Below, piece after piece: positions 33,674 to 46,263 of a stretch of 64,000 nucleotides of DNA (the first letter of the stretch is position 1; every line of letters begins with the position of its first letter). Below the pieces are notes generated by a model. It saw only the letters and a program-made list of their open reading frames with translations, searched no databases and was not told the DNA's origin. The DNA comes from Raffaelea ambrosiae (Eukaryota > Ascomycota > Sordariomycetes > Ophiostomatales > Ophiostomataceae): NCBI GenBank assembly GCA_002778195.1, contig PCDI01000003.1, positions 3,785,243 to 3,849,242 on the forward strand. The letters are read 5' to 3'. The position numbers and the translations under genes were made by a program.

Positions 33674-36600
33674 ATGTCCGCTCTACAGTCGCAGTCGCAT
33701 GCAGGTGCCGGCGTCTACAAGCGAGCCAGCCGCAAAGGCGCTCCCCGGCGATATGCCTGCAATTTTCCTGCCTGCGACAAGGTGTATTCGCGCCAGGAAC
33801 ACCTCCAGAGACACCAGCTAAACCGTATGTGCAGGTTTTTCGAAGTGTGCCGCCAGTGCGTGTTGTTGCCAGTTGCTGGCGTGTTGCGGTTGTTTTCTGT
33901 TGTCGTGCGCTTACCGATGCTGCGTTACTGACCCCTGCTGCAGACAACCCGAGAGAAATCTACATCTGCGACATCGAGAACTGCGGCCAGAAGTTCGTCC
34001 GCACCGACTTGCTGGCCCGTCACAAGAAGCGCCACTCCAGCTCGTACACTCCTCGAAACCGTATCCAGAGCTTCAACGAGCCCGACAATGCCATCATAAC
34101 GACCCTGTCAATCGACAATCCCGAGTCCTCGCCCTCGGCGACCGATGTCGGCAGACGCAGCTCCGCCAGCAAAGGAGTAGTCTCTGGGGAGAGCACTGGC
34201 AAGATCGAACCACCTAGCGACCCTAGAATAGGATCCACAAGCAACGACGCTGGAGCCATGCAAGTCAATGTCGGCAGTGCCATTGCTGCCTTTGGCGCGC
34301 GCGCGCCATCCTTCGCACATCCGTCACCAAGCGTGCCTCGCGATGCTGCCATTCTACTAACCCCAGAGTCGGCCACTGAAGTGCCGGCAACCACATCTAC
34401 GGGCTCGGCCGGCCATGGTCACCACAGTCTCCCCCAAGACTCGGCACCGGTCGCACGCCAGGTCTCTGCGTCGTGGCCTGCCCTGCCTGATGTAGGGCCA
34501 ACGGAGCTGTCCTTCCCCAACATGCAGTTCGCAGATGCAGAAATGGCACGTGAGAATTTTGCCATGTGGTTGTTTGACAAGCAGGCCAACTTTGACGATT
34601 TCAGCGTTGCTCACCTACCGTTTCTCGAGGGCGGCCTAGAGTCTCCGTTCAACAACAACATAACTTATGACTATGAGTCTCTGACAAGCCATTCCCACGT
34701 TGACTCGCCGCCCCGCCAGCCTGACAACAGCGAGGAGGTCATGACCGAATACCGTCGCCAGGAGCTGGTGCAGATTTTCCAAAGATACCGGACGCGGCAA
34801 TCTGACCTGGCCGCACAAATGCCAAAGCTCGGCCAGGAGACAGCTGGCGACTTGCCAGCACTAAATCTTGAGCTCATGCATGACTGCCTCTACGAGTACT
34901 GGGAACATATTGCCCCCAGGGTGCCGATAATACACCAGCCAACTTTTTCCTACAACATCTGCCCTCCAGTGCTACTTCTGGTGATGATTGCGCTCGGCGC
35001 ATCTTCTCTTCACAGCCACGACGGAACGGGCAGCCTGGCAGAACTAGCTGTCTTTGCCGATATCATCATTACCAGTTGTCGATGGGAGATTTTGCCAACC
35101 GACGATGCTTCACCCCCGGTTGGCCTTTGGGTAGCCCAGGCGCTGCTACTGCTCGAGTTCTACGAAAAGATGTATTCGTCGCGTCGTCTTCATGAGAGAG
35201 CAAATATCTACCACTCTGTCACTCTGACCCTGCTGCGTCGCGGAAGTCCTCTTATCGGGCGTTCTGGTAGCGAATCACCCCTTGATGAGCCGGCTCCTGG
35301 TCCTGCCGACCACCTACACCAGCAGCACCTCCATGCAAAACAACAACACAGCGGCTACTACCCAGATTCGCTGACATGGTGGACCCGCTGGGCCGAAACC
35401 GAGGCAATGCACCGTGTGGTATTTGCTGCCTTCTGCTTCGATATCACTCACGCCGCCATGTTTGGACACGCTGCCGATATGGCACCACACGAAATCCGCC
35501 TACCCCTTCCCTGTGACGACAATCTCTGGACGGCAACCAAACCGGATGACGTGCGACAACTGGATGCAAACCTGCGCATGTACGGTGTCAAACCTATATT
35601 CTTTTTGGACGGCTTGAAGCGCGCATTGCACGGAAAGGAGGTGAAAACACACAGTTTTGGGCGCATGATAATCATGTCTGGGTTGCTCAGCGTCGGGTGG
35701 CATCTAAATCGCCGCGAAACACATCTGAAATGGCTTGACTTGTCTACACCGTCGTCGGAGACCCAAGACCAATGGCGCAAGATGCTGCTCAGGGCATTCG
35801 ATATTTGGAAAGAAAGCTTTGACATAGCACAAGGAGCTGCAAATGGGACGCGTCCTTTAACTGGAGACACAGCAGCCATGTCGGTGTCAGATGGCCTGTC
35901 TCGTCGAGGCAGCCCCAACGGCCCCATTCAAAACGCATCTATACTCTACCACCTCGCCCACATCAGTTTGCATGTTGATATTGTTGACTGTCAAGTTTAC
36001 GCTGGCGCAAAACGCTTGGTGGGCCGCAAGGTTTCCAATCGGGACTATGCAAATGTCGTCTCAAGAATGAAGATTTGGGCATCACTGCCATCTACACGGC
36101 ACGCGGTATTACATGCCTTTCGACTCTTGCGTCGAGTTCTTGTCGATCCGCGGAAGGGAGAGAAAAAGCGACACCGTTTTCCTGGCTCTGACCGGATCGA
36201 CCTGCCCCCAATCGAAACGCAGACATACTCCTGCAGGACAGAATCAGACCCCCATCGGCCTTGGATTATGTATTATGCGGCCCTGAGTATATGGGCATTC
36301 TTTCGTGCTATCAACCACGGCAGCGGTCGTGCTTCTGCGACGGCATTTGACAGAACGCAGCAGCAACAATCGCATCAACAACTGCCACAAAATCAGTACA
36401 ATCCATACCGCCAGTTGCCCCAGTCCAATTTGCCACAGGCGCATGTTGCACCAAACTTACATTCGAGCCAACAAACATACCCTTCTTTACAACAGCAGCA
36501 ACACCAGAGCCAGCAGCAGGTGCCATACTACCCGCAACCCGTTTCAAATTTCGTCAATCAGACAAACACTGGCAACCAGCCATATCTCGCCCAAGTTGTC

Positions 36601-36822
36601 TCGCCTGCTGTGAGCACATATCAACGTGTAGTGTCGTATCTCACCCGCGTTGCGGAACTTCCAGAATTGACCGAGGGAGTAGTATTGACACTCGGTGATG
36701 GGCTCACGGATTTGTTGGATTACCTTCACATTGTACTTGGAGAAGCACGTTCTGAATTGCTTCAAGAAGCCCATGTTCGGTTAAAAGTTTGCCGGGATAT
36801 TATGCTGAGCAACTCTGGGTAA
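33674..36822 (+). CDS. C2H2 zinc-finger transcription factor with fungal_trans domain
   Basis: Two exons, 33674-33824 and 33944-36822. The 119-bp intron falls inside the last His codon of finger 1, and splicing rebuilds that His (residue 51). The product is about 1009 residues. Finger 1, CNFPACDKVYSRQEHLQRH then QLNH, and finger 2, CDIENCGQKFVRTDLLARH then KKRH, are both C-x4-C-x12-H-x3-H. A long Ser/Pro-rich linker follows. The fungal-specific regulatory domain starts near residue 357 (MHDCLYEYWEHIAPRVPIIH) and runs through ARGALLLLEFYE-like helices to about 650. A Gln-rich stretch (about 855-925) is a likely activation region. Architecture resembles the Klf1/AmdX group of nuclear regulators. 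Targets are unknown. Confidence 0.92.
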
Positions 36823-38178
36823 ATCTGACCACCCGTTTATCACGATAATTTACTTCTATGAAATAATATTCTTATCTTGGAGAAAACCGCCACCGTTGCC
36901 TTTTTGTCTCCGAAACTCTACGTTGGACAAGCTTTTTGTGTAATTTAGAGCATGGAGCCGAAACGTCAACTTGGCATAAGCCCAATGACGCGGCCAAGTC
37001 GATTGAACAGGTAATGAGAAGTGCGTTCCAAGGAGCGACATTACAAGCCTGTTCTGCCAGCAACACGTCTAGCTAGATCACCCTGGGTTCCAGAAATTTA
37101 AACGGAAGGATTTTTGTTTCGTCCATTCATCCAAAATCGACGAAGCAATGCTCCCAACTAGGGGAACTCCCAGAGCAAAGAAAATCATTCCTTCTATCCA
37201 GTCTTATTCCAATGTTGAACGTCCATTTTCGGCTAATCTAGCTTTGTTACAGACCACAGGCCAATGGTCCGGAACCAGGCATTATCGGATTTTTGGCGCA
37301 AGTTGCAAGCCACATCCCTGACGGCTGAAACAAGGCGATCAACAGGACATGGTCCTCGTGCCACGTTAACAACGCGATGATAACCCGATCTCCTACTTAC
37401 ATTCGGGCAATCCATAAATGCAGGTGACCCAAGAACCTAGTTGAACGGATCAATTTGCAACTGGACCCGGGATTGTCGGGCAAATCCGAAAGGAGTCAAA
37501 TAGCTGTCGCTTTCCATCACTGCTTTGCAGTTGGAAATCTGTTACAGACAAATAAACCCGGCTTCAGACCTTACCCCAGATACCCATGGAACTCCGCTCT
37601 TGTCTGTGTGTCGCGTGTATTGCCACCATGTGAGATACCGGCCAGGATCAGCTTGTATGATCCCCTAGCCAGGATCAGCTCCGAGTGATGTGAGTGGCAT
37701 CCTCGTCACGACTGGGTCTTAGAGTGCCCAGAATACTATTTCGTGGCCTCGCAGCTCACATGTCCCGGACAATGCGTTTCCCTTTTTGGGGGGGTGGTGG
37801 CGGTAGTCTCTTCCCCGGATTTTTGGAATGCTTGGATCATCCCACTTTACAATTCTCTCCGGGTTCTTGGTCACGATCATTTGTCATGGCCAAACCGACT
37901 CAAAAGCCAAAACATTCCCACCCCACCCCCGTTTTTCACTCGCTTCATCTTTCTTTGACTTATTCCCTATAATCGACAATTCTCCATGTTGAATATTGTA
38001 ACTGCAATTTCTACGACCTCACGTCTTGCCTATTATGGCACAAGCAACACGCAAACGCTGTTCACCTCGTCGCTTCTAGCAACTCTTCACCTCTTCTATT
38101 TGCGCTGTTAACATTTAGAACTTTCTATATTCAAACTAGGGCTGGACACTGCATTTTGTGGTCGGTGCCAATATCACA
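36823..38178. other. Intergenic, no gene recognised
   Basis: About 1.36 kb. A 13-bp direct repeat, GCCAGGATCAGCT, occurs at 37641 and 37668. The final part (37900-38100) is CT-rich and fits a promoter for the next gene. Confidence 0.55.
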
Positions 38179-40999
38179 ATGGGAGCAGCTGATATGGCAA
38201 TATCGACTGGTTCAGACACAGATTCTCTTTTGGATCAATGGCCACTCTACGGCCCTGATGTGTACAATACCGCTCGGATGGAACGTACACCAAAGCCCGC
38301 GCCGAATTGGCATCGTTGCCTGCCTACAGTTTCTCTTATCGCGCTTCTCTTCATTTTCATCTCTGCCTCGACAGGGGTCACTTTCTCAGTTCTTGCAGTC
38401 ATTTACAATTTGCGTATTTCTGGTGATATTCCTGGACGCATCTTGGTATTTGCAGCAGCCACATCCAGTATTGTTTATATCAGTCTTCACCTCGCCGCGG
38501 CCCGGACACAGTTTGTGATTTCTGGGACCAATGGAGCAGCAATGTGGATATACGGTAGCAACTTCCAAACAGCAACCTTACTGCTTTCTCGAATTTCTTT
38601 GATTGCCTGGACTGCGGCGCTCGTTGTCACCAGCCTACTCATTGCACGAGTTGGAATGTCTTACAATGCCAGTTTAGCAAGCAAAGCAATCTACCTGAAC
38701 CTGGTCATCTCCACCATTGCTTTGTAAGTTCACATTGCCCGATACTATTTTTTTTTTCTTTTTCATGGAGTCTAACGACAAACATAGATTGTCCTCTTGC
38801 ACATTGTCATTCTGTATTGAGAGCTCTCGCACACCTTTCAAGACAGCAGTCATTTCTCAAAATTTGTTCCTTCAATCTAATGAGGATACTCAAACTGGAA
38901 ACGACAACGACAGCTTTCACATTAGCACCTCGCAGCGGAGCTCGGTGGACGAGGCTTTACTTGTGGCCCCGGGAGAGATTGGGCTGGCGCTCACTTCAAA
39001 AAGCCGGCCAAAAAAACTTCTCTTCTTGTACAAGGCAACAACTCAACTCACAGAAGAGAAAGATGAAGATCAAGTCGAGAAATCTCATGCAAAACCTGAA
39101 TACCAAATTGTGAATAGAGACATTCTCGCCAAACAAACTTCTTCTGAAAAGGACGAAAAATCGAAGGCGGAGGATCGATTCCAAACCACTACAAAGCTCA
39201 AGGTTGGTGGCGTCTCCGAATCACCAAAAAGCAAGCACCAGGATGAGCCTCCAAGAGACAAGATGCAACGTCCTGAAAGCTTTGATGACGGCCTCAAAAC
39301 GAATTCAAGATTGTCTTCCCGAACCACTCTTGCGCCTCATCGGGAAGGGCGATCTGATGACAAGGACCAAGCCGCCAAAAAGTCAATTCCGAGAGGTACA
39401 AATCCTCGGGCCGGCAAGCCTCATCGGATCGTACCAATGTCACCTGCTGTCACCCGGCCAGCATCCATTGTCCCACCAGTTCCTCCCGTTCTATCAGTTT
39501 CGAATACAGATACTACCCCTGTGCCGCCAATAGCTGTTCACATACGCCAAGGACCTGCACCTGGTGTAATCAAGAGAAAACCTCCTGGAGGGGCTGCCAT
39601 CAAAAGGAAGCAAGTCCCCAGGCCAACGGCCTTATCAGCACCAAGGGACACTGAGCAGAAGCCAGATGAGGGGCCTAAATCCGAAGTCTCGCCCAAAAAC
39701 AAGACGCAATTTGCAACGGCTTCATTACCAGCACCAAGCCCGCGCTCACTACAGCCAGCCAATGGAAAGATAGCCCAGACTGGCAGGCAAGACATCAAGA
39801 AACTCAAAAGCTTCCAATTTACTGTCGCACTTGCCGAGGAGCCTGCAACCACTCCGTCACGAAAATCATCTGTTGCTTCGACTTCCTCCTCCGCGACGAC
39901 ACAGACGCTTGGTGAAATGGCTGCCTCGCTACGCGGCTCTACCTTTGTCACAGACTTTGCACCGGCCACGCGCATTGTGACCTTTGCCAATCCACTCGTG
40001 ACGGAGCCTCAAATCACCCGTACGTCTATGGCTTCTGTGCCTGGGGGTGTTTCACGTCGTCCTTCAAGCGTAGCAGCTGTTGGAAGCATACCGCAGTCTA
40101 CAACGATAGAGATGCAAGCGGGACCTGGCGTCATTGCCACTCCACAAGAGCATCTTGATGGGGAAAATGACAGAGCGCGCTCATCTCAATCGTCTGCGGC
40201 TTCCAAGTCGACCCTGCCGCTAAAGAAGAACAAGCCACCAACACCCCTGTTGTCTCTGCTACCTGCAGACGATAGAAAGGCTGCCCAAAGGCCAAACAGA
40301 CGTCCTGTACACACCTTCATTGTGCATGAGAGAGACAGCCGCACAGGCTTGTCGCGCACAGCCCGTCGTGTGCGCAAGACTACTGCGGCGCCTTCTGCGG
40401 CGCCTTCTGCGGCGACTTCTGTAGCGACTTCTGTAGCGACTTCTGCGTCGTCTCTGGTGTATGTTAGACGGCGGCCGGCCACCAGCTACAATTTCTCTCG
40501 GCCATTACGAGCAGCCAATTTTGGCATTGTTGCGTCTAACAACTTGGTCGCGGGCTCCAGTAGGGACGACCGCGCCCGTGCCCGGCGCCAGCTGCTGCAG
40601 ATGCTTCCTTCGCAACAGAAGCAGCCACTCGCGCTCATGACTGGGCCGGACTGGCCACAGCGCAGCCATCACGAGAGGTCTATGTCCCTGGATAGGTCCC
40701 TATGCACGGCCGATAATAAAAAGAGCACGTTTGCAGACGACTCCGAATGGGAGGAGGAAGATGATGACGAGGAGGAGGATAAGGGGGAGGAATCGGATGA
40801 AAGAGGCACCGACGCATATCGAAGAAGAGTCCTGTCGGTTCGGTACCGTGATGGACAACGGCCACGAGCAGGCCCGGGCCTGGGAGGCAATCGTGACAGC
40901 TCAACGTCCGATCGCATTGAGCACCGTCAGTCGCGCCCATTGTCACGCCCAAGACCGATCTCGCCCATGACCGTGTTGATGGAGAGATGCCAGCGCTGA
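38179..40999 (+). CDS. Four-helix membrane protein with long disordered tail
   Basis: Two exons, 38179-38723 and 38788-40999. The 64-bp intron (GTAAGT donor, CTAAC branch, TAG acceptor) lies within the fourth helix, and the product is about 918 residues. The first 190 residues hold four hydrophobic segments: SLIALLFIFISASTGVTF, RILVFAAATSSIVYIS, ISLIAWTAALVVTSLLIA and YLNLVISTIALLSSCTL. The remaining 700 residues are Pro/Ser/Thr/Lys-rich and probably disordered and cytosolic. They contain five copies of a 12-bp repeat (AAPS/AATS/VATS units near 40385-40444) and an acidic run (EEEDDDEEED) near residue 850. The layout is like fungal four-helix plasma-membrane proteins with variable tails, but I do not recognise the family. 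The first ATG after an upstream GTG is taken as the start. Confidence 0.75.
40385..40444 (+). repeat. Five 12-bp tandem repeats in coding sequence
   Basis: Units of the form GCGGCGCCTTCT, drifting to GTAGCGACTTCT, repeat five times in frame, encoding APSA/ATSV-type tetrapeptides in the disordered tail. Copy number may vary between strains. Confidence 0.9.
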
Positions 41000-43663
41000 T
41001 CATTGGGAAGAGAAGAGAGGGACAGCATAATCATACCCAGAACACATAAAGGTTGGCTTTTCATTGAATCTTTTCAACTTTCGAAACAGACTTCCAATTA
41101 CTTTTGATTACACAATGCGCGCCGCCAGCAAGCACGACGCGCACTACGAGTATCGTGAGGCGAGACGAGTGCACTGGTCCAGAAAATCGCCACAGAGGAT
41201 GAGCAGGGATTTCCGACTGCTCAATGTGCACACAGGCCAACCGGTTTCGAGACGACCCGGTGTTGCAGTTCGGTAAAAGGAGCCGTCGGGCAGGATGCGT
41301 CACGCCACGAAGCCCAGAGAAGAACAGGGCGGGGTTCCATAAGTGGAAAGAATACAGACTGTGCGTACAATTGATGCCAGAAAGATCAGAATGCTCTCCT
41401 GCGCGGACAGGGATGAGCTTCTGGCCGTTCACAAAGAATTATGCTGGGCCTCCCTCTCTTATCTTCACCATGTTTTTGTTGAAACGGTGCATTGTGAGCA
41501 TCACACTAGAAGGGAGAGAGCATCGTAGATCTCTGGAGACTACGAGTCCAATACATATTCCGCTGTGATTGGTTGATAACACTCGAGCCCGCTTTTATGC
41601 ATTGAATTTTAGTCGTCTACAGAGATCTATTCCCTGTACTCTTCTTTCTCCCTTCAAATTTGTCGAGCCTGAATTAATGCTCTGAGTGCACCGGCTCTAC
41701 TATCCTCCGTTTATTTTTTTTCTTTTCTTTTCTTCTTTCTTTCGACATAGTTACGAGTACTAGTTAGTTATGTAGTAACGACCCCAGCAGACTAGTTAGC
41801 GCCGGAAGTTTTCCGCATGTTGTTCCCCAGATTTTAGGTGGTCTCTGTCAGACTAGAATGCGGGGTCGAGCACTAACTGGCTGCGTCCGTCCGCTCGCAA
41901 TATGGGTCTTTCTTCTCGGCGTGGCCTCATAATGTTTGTCCACGTAGCCGCGGCACGGCTCTTGAATCAGGAAGTTTCTGGGGATTATTTTGCTCTCGCC
42001 CCAACTCTCTTGGCTGATTTATATCACCCCCAAGCTGAACAACTTCATTGGAAAGCCAAGACAAAGTGACAACGTCCTGGGATTCAGATGACTTTCTCGA
42101 CACATTCCAGATCTCTGATGTGCCATTGCCGGACGTGGTCTGTCTATTGAGAGCAATGTTCTCAGCGTCACTTGCTCTATTGTTGCGATGTCTATGGGTC
42201 TTTTCTAGTGGCACGGAAAGTTTTTGCTGGGCCTGTTGATTTCTTTCCTACCCCCCTTTTTTTACCCTTTCTTTTTTCTTCTTTCAAGTCATTACTGGAA
42301 TCATGAACCCGTGAGCCAGCCACATTTCCATACTCCTCTTTTCAGCCCAGCCGTTCCCTCGCCTTCATTACCACCACCATTGTAATAGTTGGCCTTGGCA
42401 GGTGTCTTGGCTACCCTCGTCACAAACCCGTTCGACGAACAATACTAGCAACAGGGCCTAACTTGTCTTCTCCAACTTTCCAGGACCTCCAAAAATGGGT
42501 ATTCCTCATTCGCTTCATGCCCGGTGCCCATTTGGGTCTTGACCCGTTCTTGGCTTTTCTCTCTCTCTCTCTCTCTCTCTCACTTCTCCCACCCCCCCCT
42601 CTTCTCCGCCCTTTCACGTTTTTATGAGATATTCCTGTCGCTTCACGTACTTTTTTTGTTTCTTCTCCACACACACACACAACATGCATTCTCGATCTCT
42701 CTGATATCTCTTTATTCTATTCCTTGCACTCGGAGACATTCATAGCGAACCAGTTCGGTTGCATGTCTCGGCGTCATGCGGAAGCTACTATGCAATAGGT
42801 GCAGACCCAAGAGTGGCAAGAAAGCCTTCAACTGATCGTGTCATTTTTGGTCTCTTTTCTATCTAGGAGTCGCCTTGCCAAGTACGAGTACGCGTGAAAG
42901 GGGCCCCCCTCTTCACATCCCGTCTTTCCATGTTCCACTTTTGCTCTCTCTGAGAACATACGGGGTAGTACGTGCCAGCCTCCACACAGCAGCCTTCCTT
43001 TAAAAACCAGAACCAAACTTTTGTTCCAGCCCACCACACACATAGGACCCTTCCTGCCATACCTCCTTCCCTCTTCAACCCCCCCCAGTAACATGAACAG
43101 GGAATGCCCTGGCATGGCACACGGTGGTATAGATTTCCCTCGTGGCTGTCGTCGCTTAGATGTGCCGACCTTCTCATATCGGAATGTGGTATCTTACTAG
43201 TTATTACTTGAGTCGTTAGTCCTGGTTCTGGTTTTCCGATCCGTAGAATCGACAGGGGGGTCAAATATAGTTGCCATAAAAGGAAGAGCCCAACTGCTCA
43301 CTGCCTTTGTCTCTTTGACATCTCTTCGGCCATTGTTTCTTGTTAATCATTCCCCTTCTGTACCTTGCTTCTTGGCTTCCACTCTCCCCTCCTTTATCCA
43401 AAGATACATCGCATCCCCCATTTCCCCTCGTCTCCGTGTCTTGGCTTTCTTGCCTTAGTCCTGTACCCTGGTTTTCCTCGCTTTCCCGTGCTTAGATTTT
43501 TGTTCTTATTAATATCCCGCCTGTTCCCTGTACCTTTACCAGATCGTTGCCGCTTTCCATCTCTCTCTCTTTCTCTCTTCTATTTGCTCCTTTGTTTCCT
43601 CCACTTCTCTTTACTATTCCAACTTTCATTGCTATTGTTCCATATCTACCACGGCTGTACACC
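41000..43663. other. Long intergenic region
   Basis: About 2.7 kb with no supportable gene. It contains CTAGTTAGT near 41759, a (TC)12 tract at 42558-42581 and an AC repeat near 42669. From 43270 it is a long pyrimidine-rich stretch leading to the permease start. It is probably the extended promoter and leader of the Dal5-type permease. Confidence 0.55.
42558..42581. repeat. (TC)12 microsatellite
   Basis: Twelve TC units in the pyrimidine-rich upstream region of the Dal5-type permease. Confidence 0.95.
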
Positions 43664-45471
43664 ATGGCATCCAGTGACACAGAAAAACAAACGGCCTCCC
43701 ACAATGAGGCCATCGAGAACCACGGCCCCAAGTCTGTGGCCAGTCTCCCCGACAATGATGCCTCGGCTACAGCCGCGCTCAATGACTTCACGCCGGCCGA
43801 GCAGCAGCATATTGTACGGCGCATTGACCGCCGTCTGGTGTTGACAGTGGGAGCCATGTACTGTATTTCGCTGATGGACCGCACCAACCTGGGAGCGGCC
43901 AACATTGCCGGCCTACAGCAAGATTTGCATCTAGATATAGGGACGAGATATGTAGGTCTCATTTCCATACACACATATACTATTTATACCCAAGACACGT
44001 GAACTGACACCCACGCTACAGTCTGTCATCACCCTCGTCTTCTTTGTCACGTACATCCTCTTCCAAGCCCCCTCGACCGTTATCGTGCGCAAGATCGGCC
44101 CGCGCATCCACCTGTCGCTTATCACGCTGCTCTGGGGCGCGTGCGTGATCGGCATGGGCTTCGCTGGCAAGTGGGACGTCCTCATGGGCCTGCGGCTAGT
44201 GCTGGGCGTGTTGGAAGCGGGTTTCTTTCCGAGTGTTGTGTATTTGCTCAGCACATGGTATACACGCTACGAGCTGGGGAAGCGGAACTCGTTGTTCTAC
44301 TTGGTGGGTTGTGTTGCGGCGGCGTTTGCAGGTGTGCTGGCGGCCGGGCTGATGCAGATGTCCGGAGTAGGGGGGATGTCGGGGTAGGTGACATTCTCTT
44401 TTCTTCCTTTTCTCATTTATTTCTCTTCTTTTGATTGAATAACTGACCCGGTCGCCCTTCTCCATTCCAGGTGGCAATGGGTGTTTGTGTGGGAAGGTTC
44501 GTAACCCGTCTGCGCGTCGTGTTCCCGTCGTGTTCTATTTCATTTGTAGTTTTCGCGGAGTTGTTGTTTCCCAATCTAACACATTTAGGCATTCTCACCT
44601 GCATCATCAGCATCGTCGGCTACTGGCTCCTCGTTGACTTCCCTGACAGTTCCCGCACGAACTGGAACTTTCTTCGCTCTCGCGAGCGTGCCTGGGTGGT
44701 TGCCAAGGTCAACGCCGACCGTGGCGACGTCCGTCCTCTACCCTTCCACGTTGGACACTACCTCCGCTCCGGCCTTGACTGGAAGGTCTGGGCGTACGCC
44801 ATGATCTTTTTTAACACGACAACGATTTCATATGCTCTAGCCTACTTCTTGCCCATTATCCTCGTCGGGAACATGGGCTTCACGACGGTACAGGCCCAGT
44901 GCCTGACAGCACCGCCCTACGTCTTGGCCGGTATACTCATGATGGCCTTTGGCTACCTCGGCGACAAGTACCGCATGCGCGGCGTGTTTATCGTGGCTAA
45001 TAATGTGCTGTGCCTCATCGGCCTGCCGATCGTTGGGTATCACCCCAGCGCGGGCGTGCGGTATTTTGGCGTGTTTCTGGTGACGGCGGGCGCAAACGCC
45101 AACGTGCCCGTGATCATGTCGTATCAGGCCAACAACATCCGAGGCCAGTGGAAGCGGGCGTTTGCGAGTGCGACATTGGTGGGGTTCGGCGGAATCGGCG
45201 GCATTTGTGGCAGTTTGGTGTTCCGGTCGCAGGACAGTCCGACATACCGCCCCGGGTTGTATGCGTGCATTGCCGTGTGCCTGCTGAGTCTGCTGCTAGT
45301 GGCGCTGCTGAGCCTCGATATCTGGCGGCAGAACAGCAAGGCCGATCGGGGCGAGAAGGAATTGGAGGCGTCTGATGTGAGTAACAGACGCGAGAAGACC
45401 AAAGGACGAGCGTGTACTAACCAACCATTCTGCAGGAAAACTTCCAGCCGGGTTTTCGATACACATTTTGA
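43664..45471 (+). CDS. MFS permease, Dal5/anion:cation symporter type
   Basis: Five exons: 43664-43951, 44022-44383, 44471-44496, 44589-45376 and 45436-45471, for 499 residues. Exon 3 is only 26 bp and encodes WQWVFVWE; it is needed to keep both phase and the conserved loop before GILTCIISIVGYWLLVDFP. All introns have GT-AG ends, with CTGAC or CTAAC branches in introns 2 and 3. Family marks are YCISLMDRTNLGAANIAGL in helix 1, STWYTRYELGKRNSLFYL, and the short C-terminal exon ending NFQPGFRYTF, like the terminal FRY of this family. Characterised members import allantoate, nicotinate, biotin and similar carboxylates. The substrate here is unknown. Confidence 0.92.
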
Positions 45472-46263
45472 GAGCTCGAGAAGAGTCATCGGCAGGCATC
45501 TTGGTTTTACTGCGTACCTGGGGACTGTAGAAGATGTTTCCGTTTGCCCCTGCTTAATATGCATCCATCTTCCTTTGCTGTAAATGCTACAGAGAAAAGT
45601 GAAAAAAGAAGAAGGGAAAGAAGATACAAGAATATGGAACAATAGGAGACAATGTCAGACAGTCATGAGAAATAATGAGAACTGTGAGTATCAGGACAAC
45701 CAGACTGCCATATTGCGTGTGCGTAAAATCCCAAAGACGGGGAGAAATCTGACGAACGAAATAAATAAATAAGCGAACCCCTCACCCCGCAAGGTTTTTT
45801 TTTTTTCAATAAAAAAGTAAAAAGTAAACATGATAAAAAGACATAGAGACTCTTCCCCCTTCTTCTCGACTCTCCTCGGCCCCTTTTGCTTCGTCTTTTC
45901 CCTTCTTGATTCCAAGCAAGCTTATTGTTCGAAACCAGCCAGCTCTTTTATTGCATACCCCTCTGCATTCCATTTTCCAACTTATTTCCGATCTAGTTAG
46001 TTGGCAACTGACTTTGGTCGATCATTAATCCATCGTTTCGGCGGTTCGTTTTTTCTTTTCTTTTCTTTCTCTTCTCTCTTTCTTGTTTTGTGTTCCGTTC
46101 TCTTTTTTTTCACACTGCATGGAATCAGAGCTGTGTCGACTCACAATTTCTTTTGGGAAGATTACGTTATCCATAGTCGGATTTTAACACCCCCCGTAGC
46201 CAAGGTGTGCGCACACACCACCAGTAAACACAACATCATACATTTCCAGCATCGTGCAGCGCG
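45472..46263. other. Intergenic permease/HET
   Basis: About 0.8 kb of A/T- and CT-rich DNA. It includes a CTAGTTAGT copy near 45993. No gene is recognised. Confidence 0.55.
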
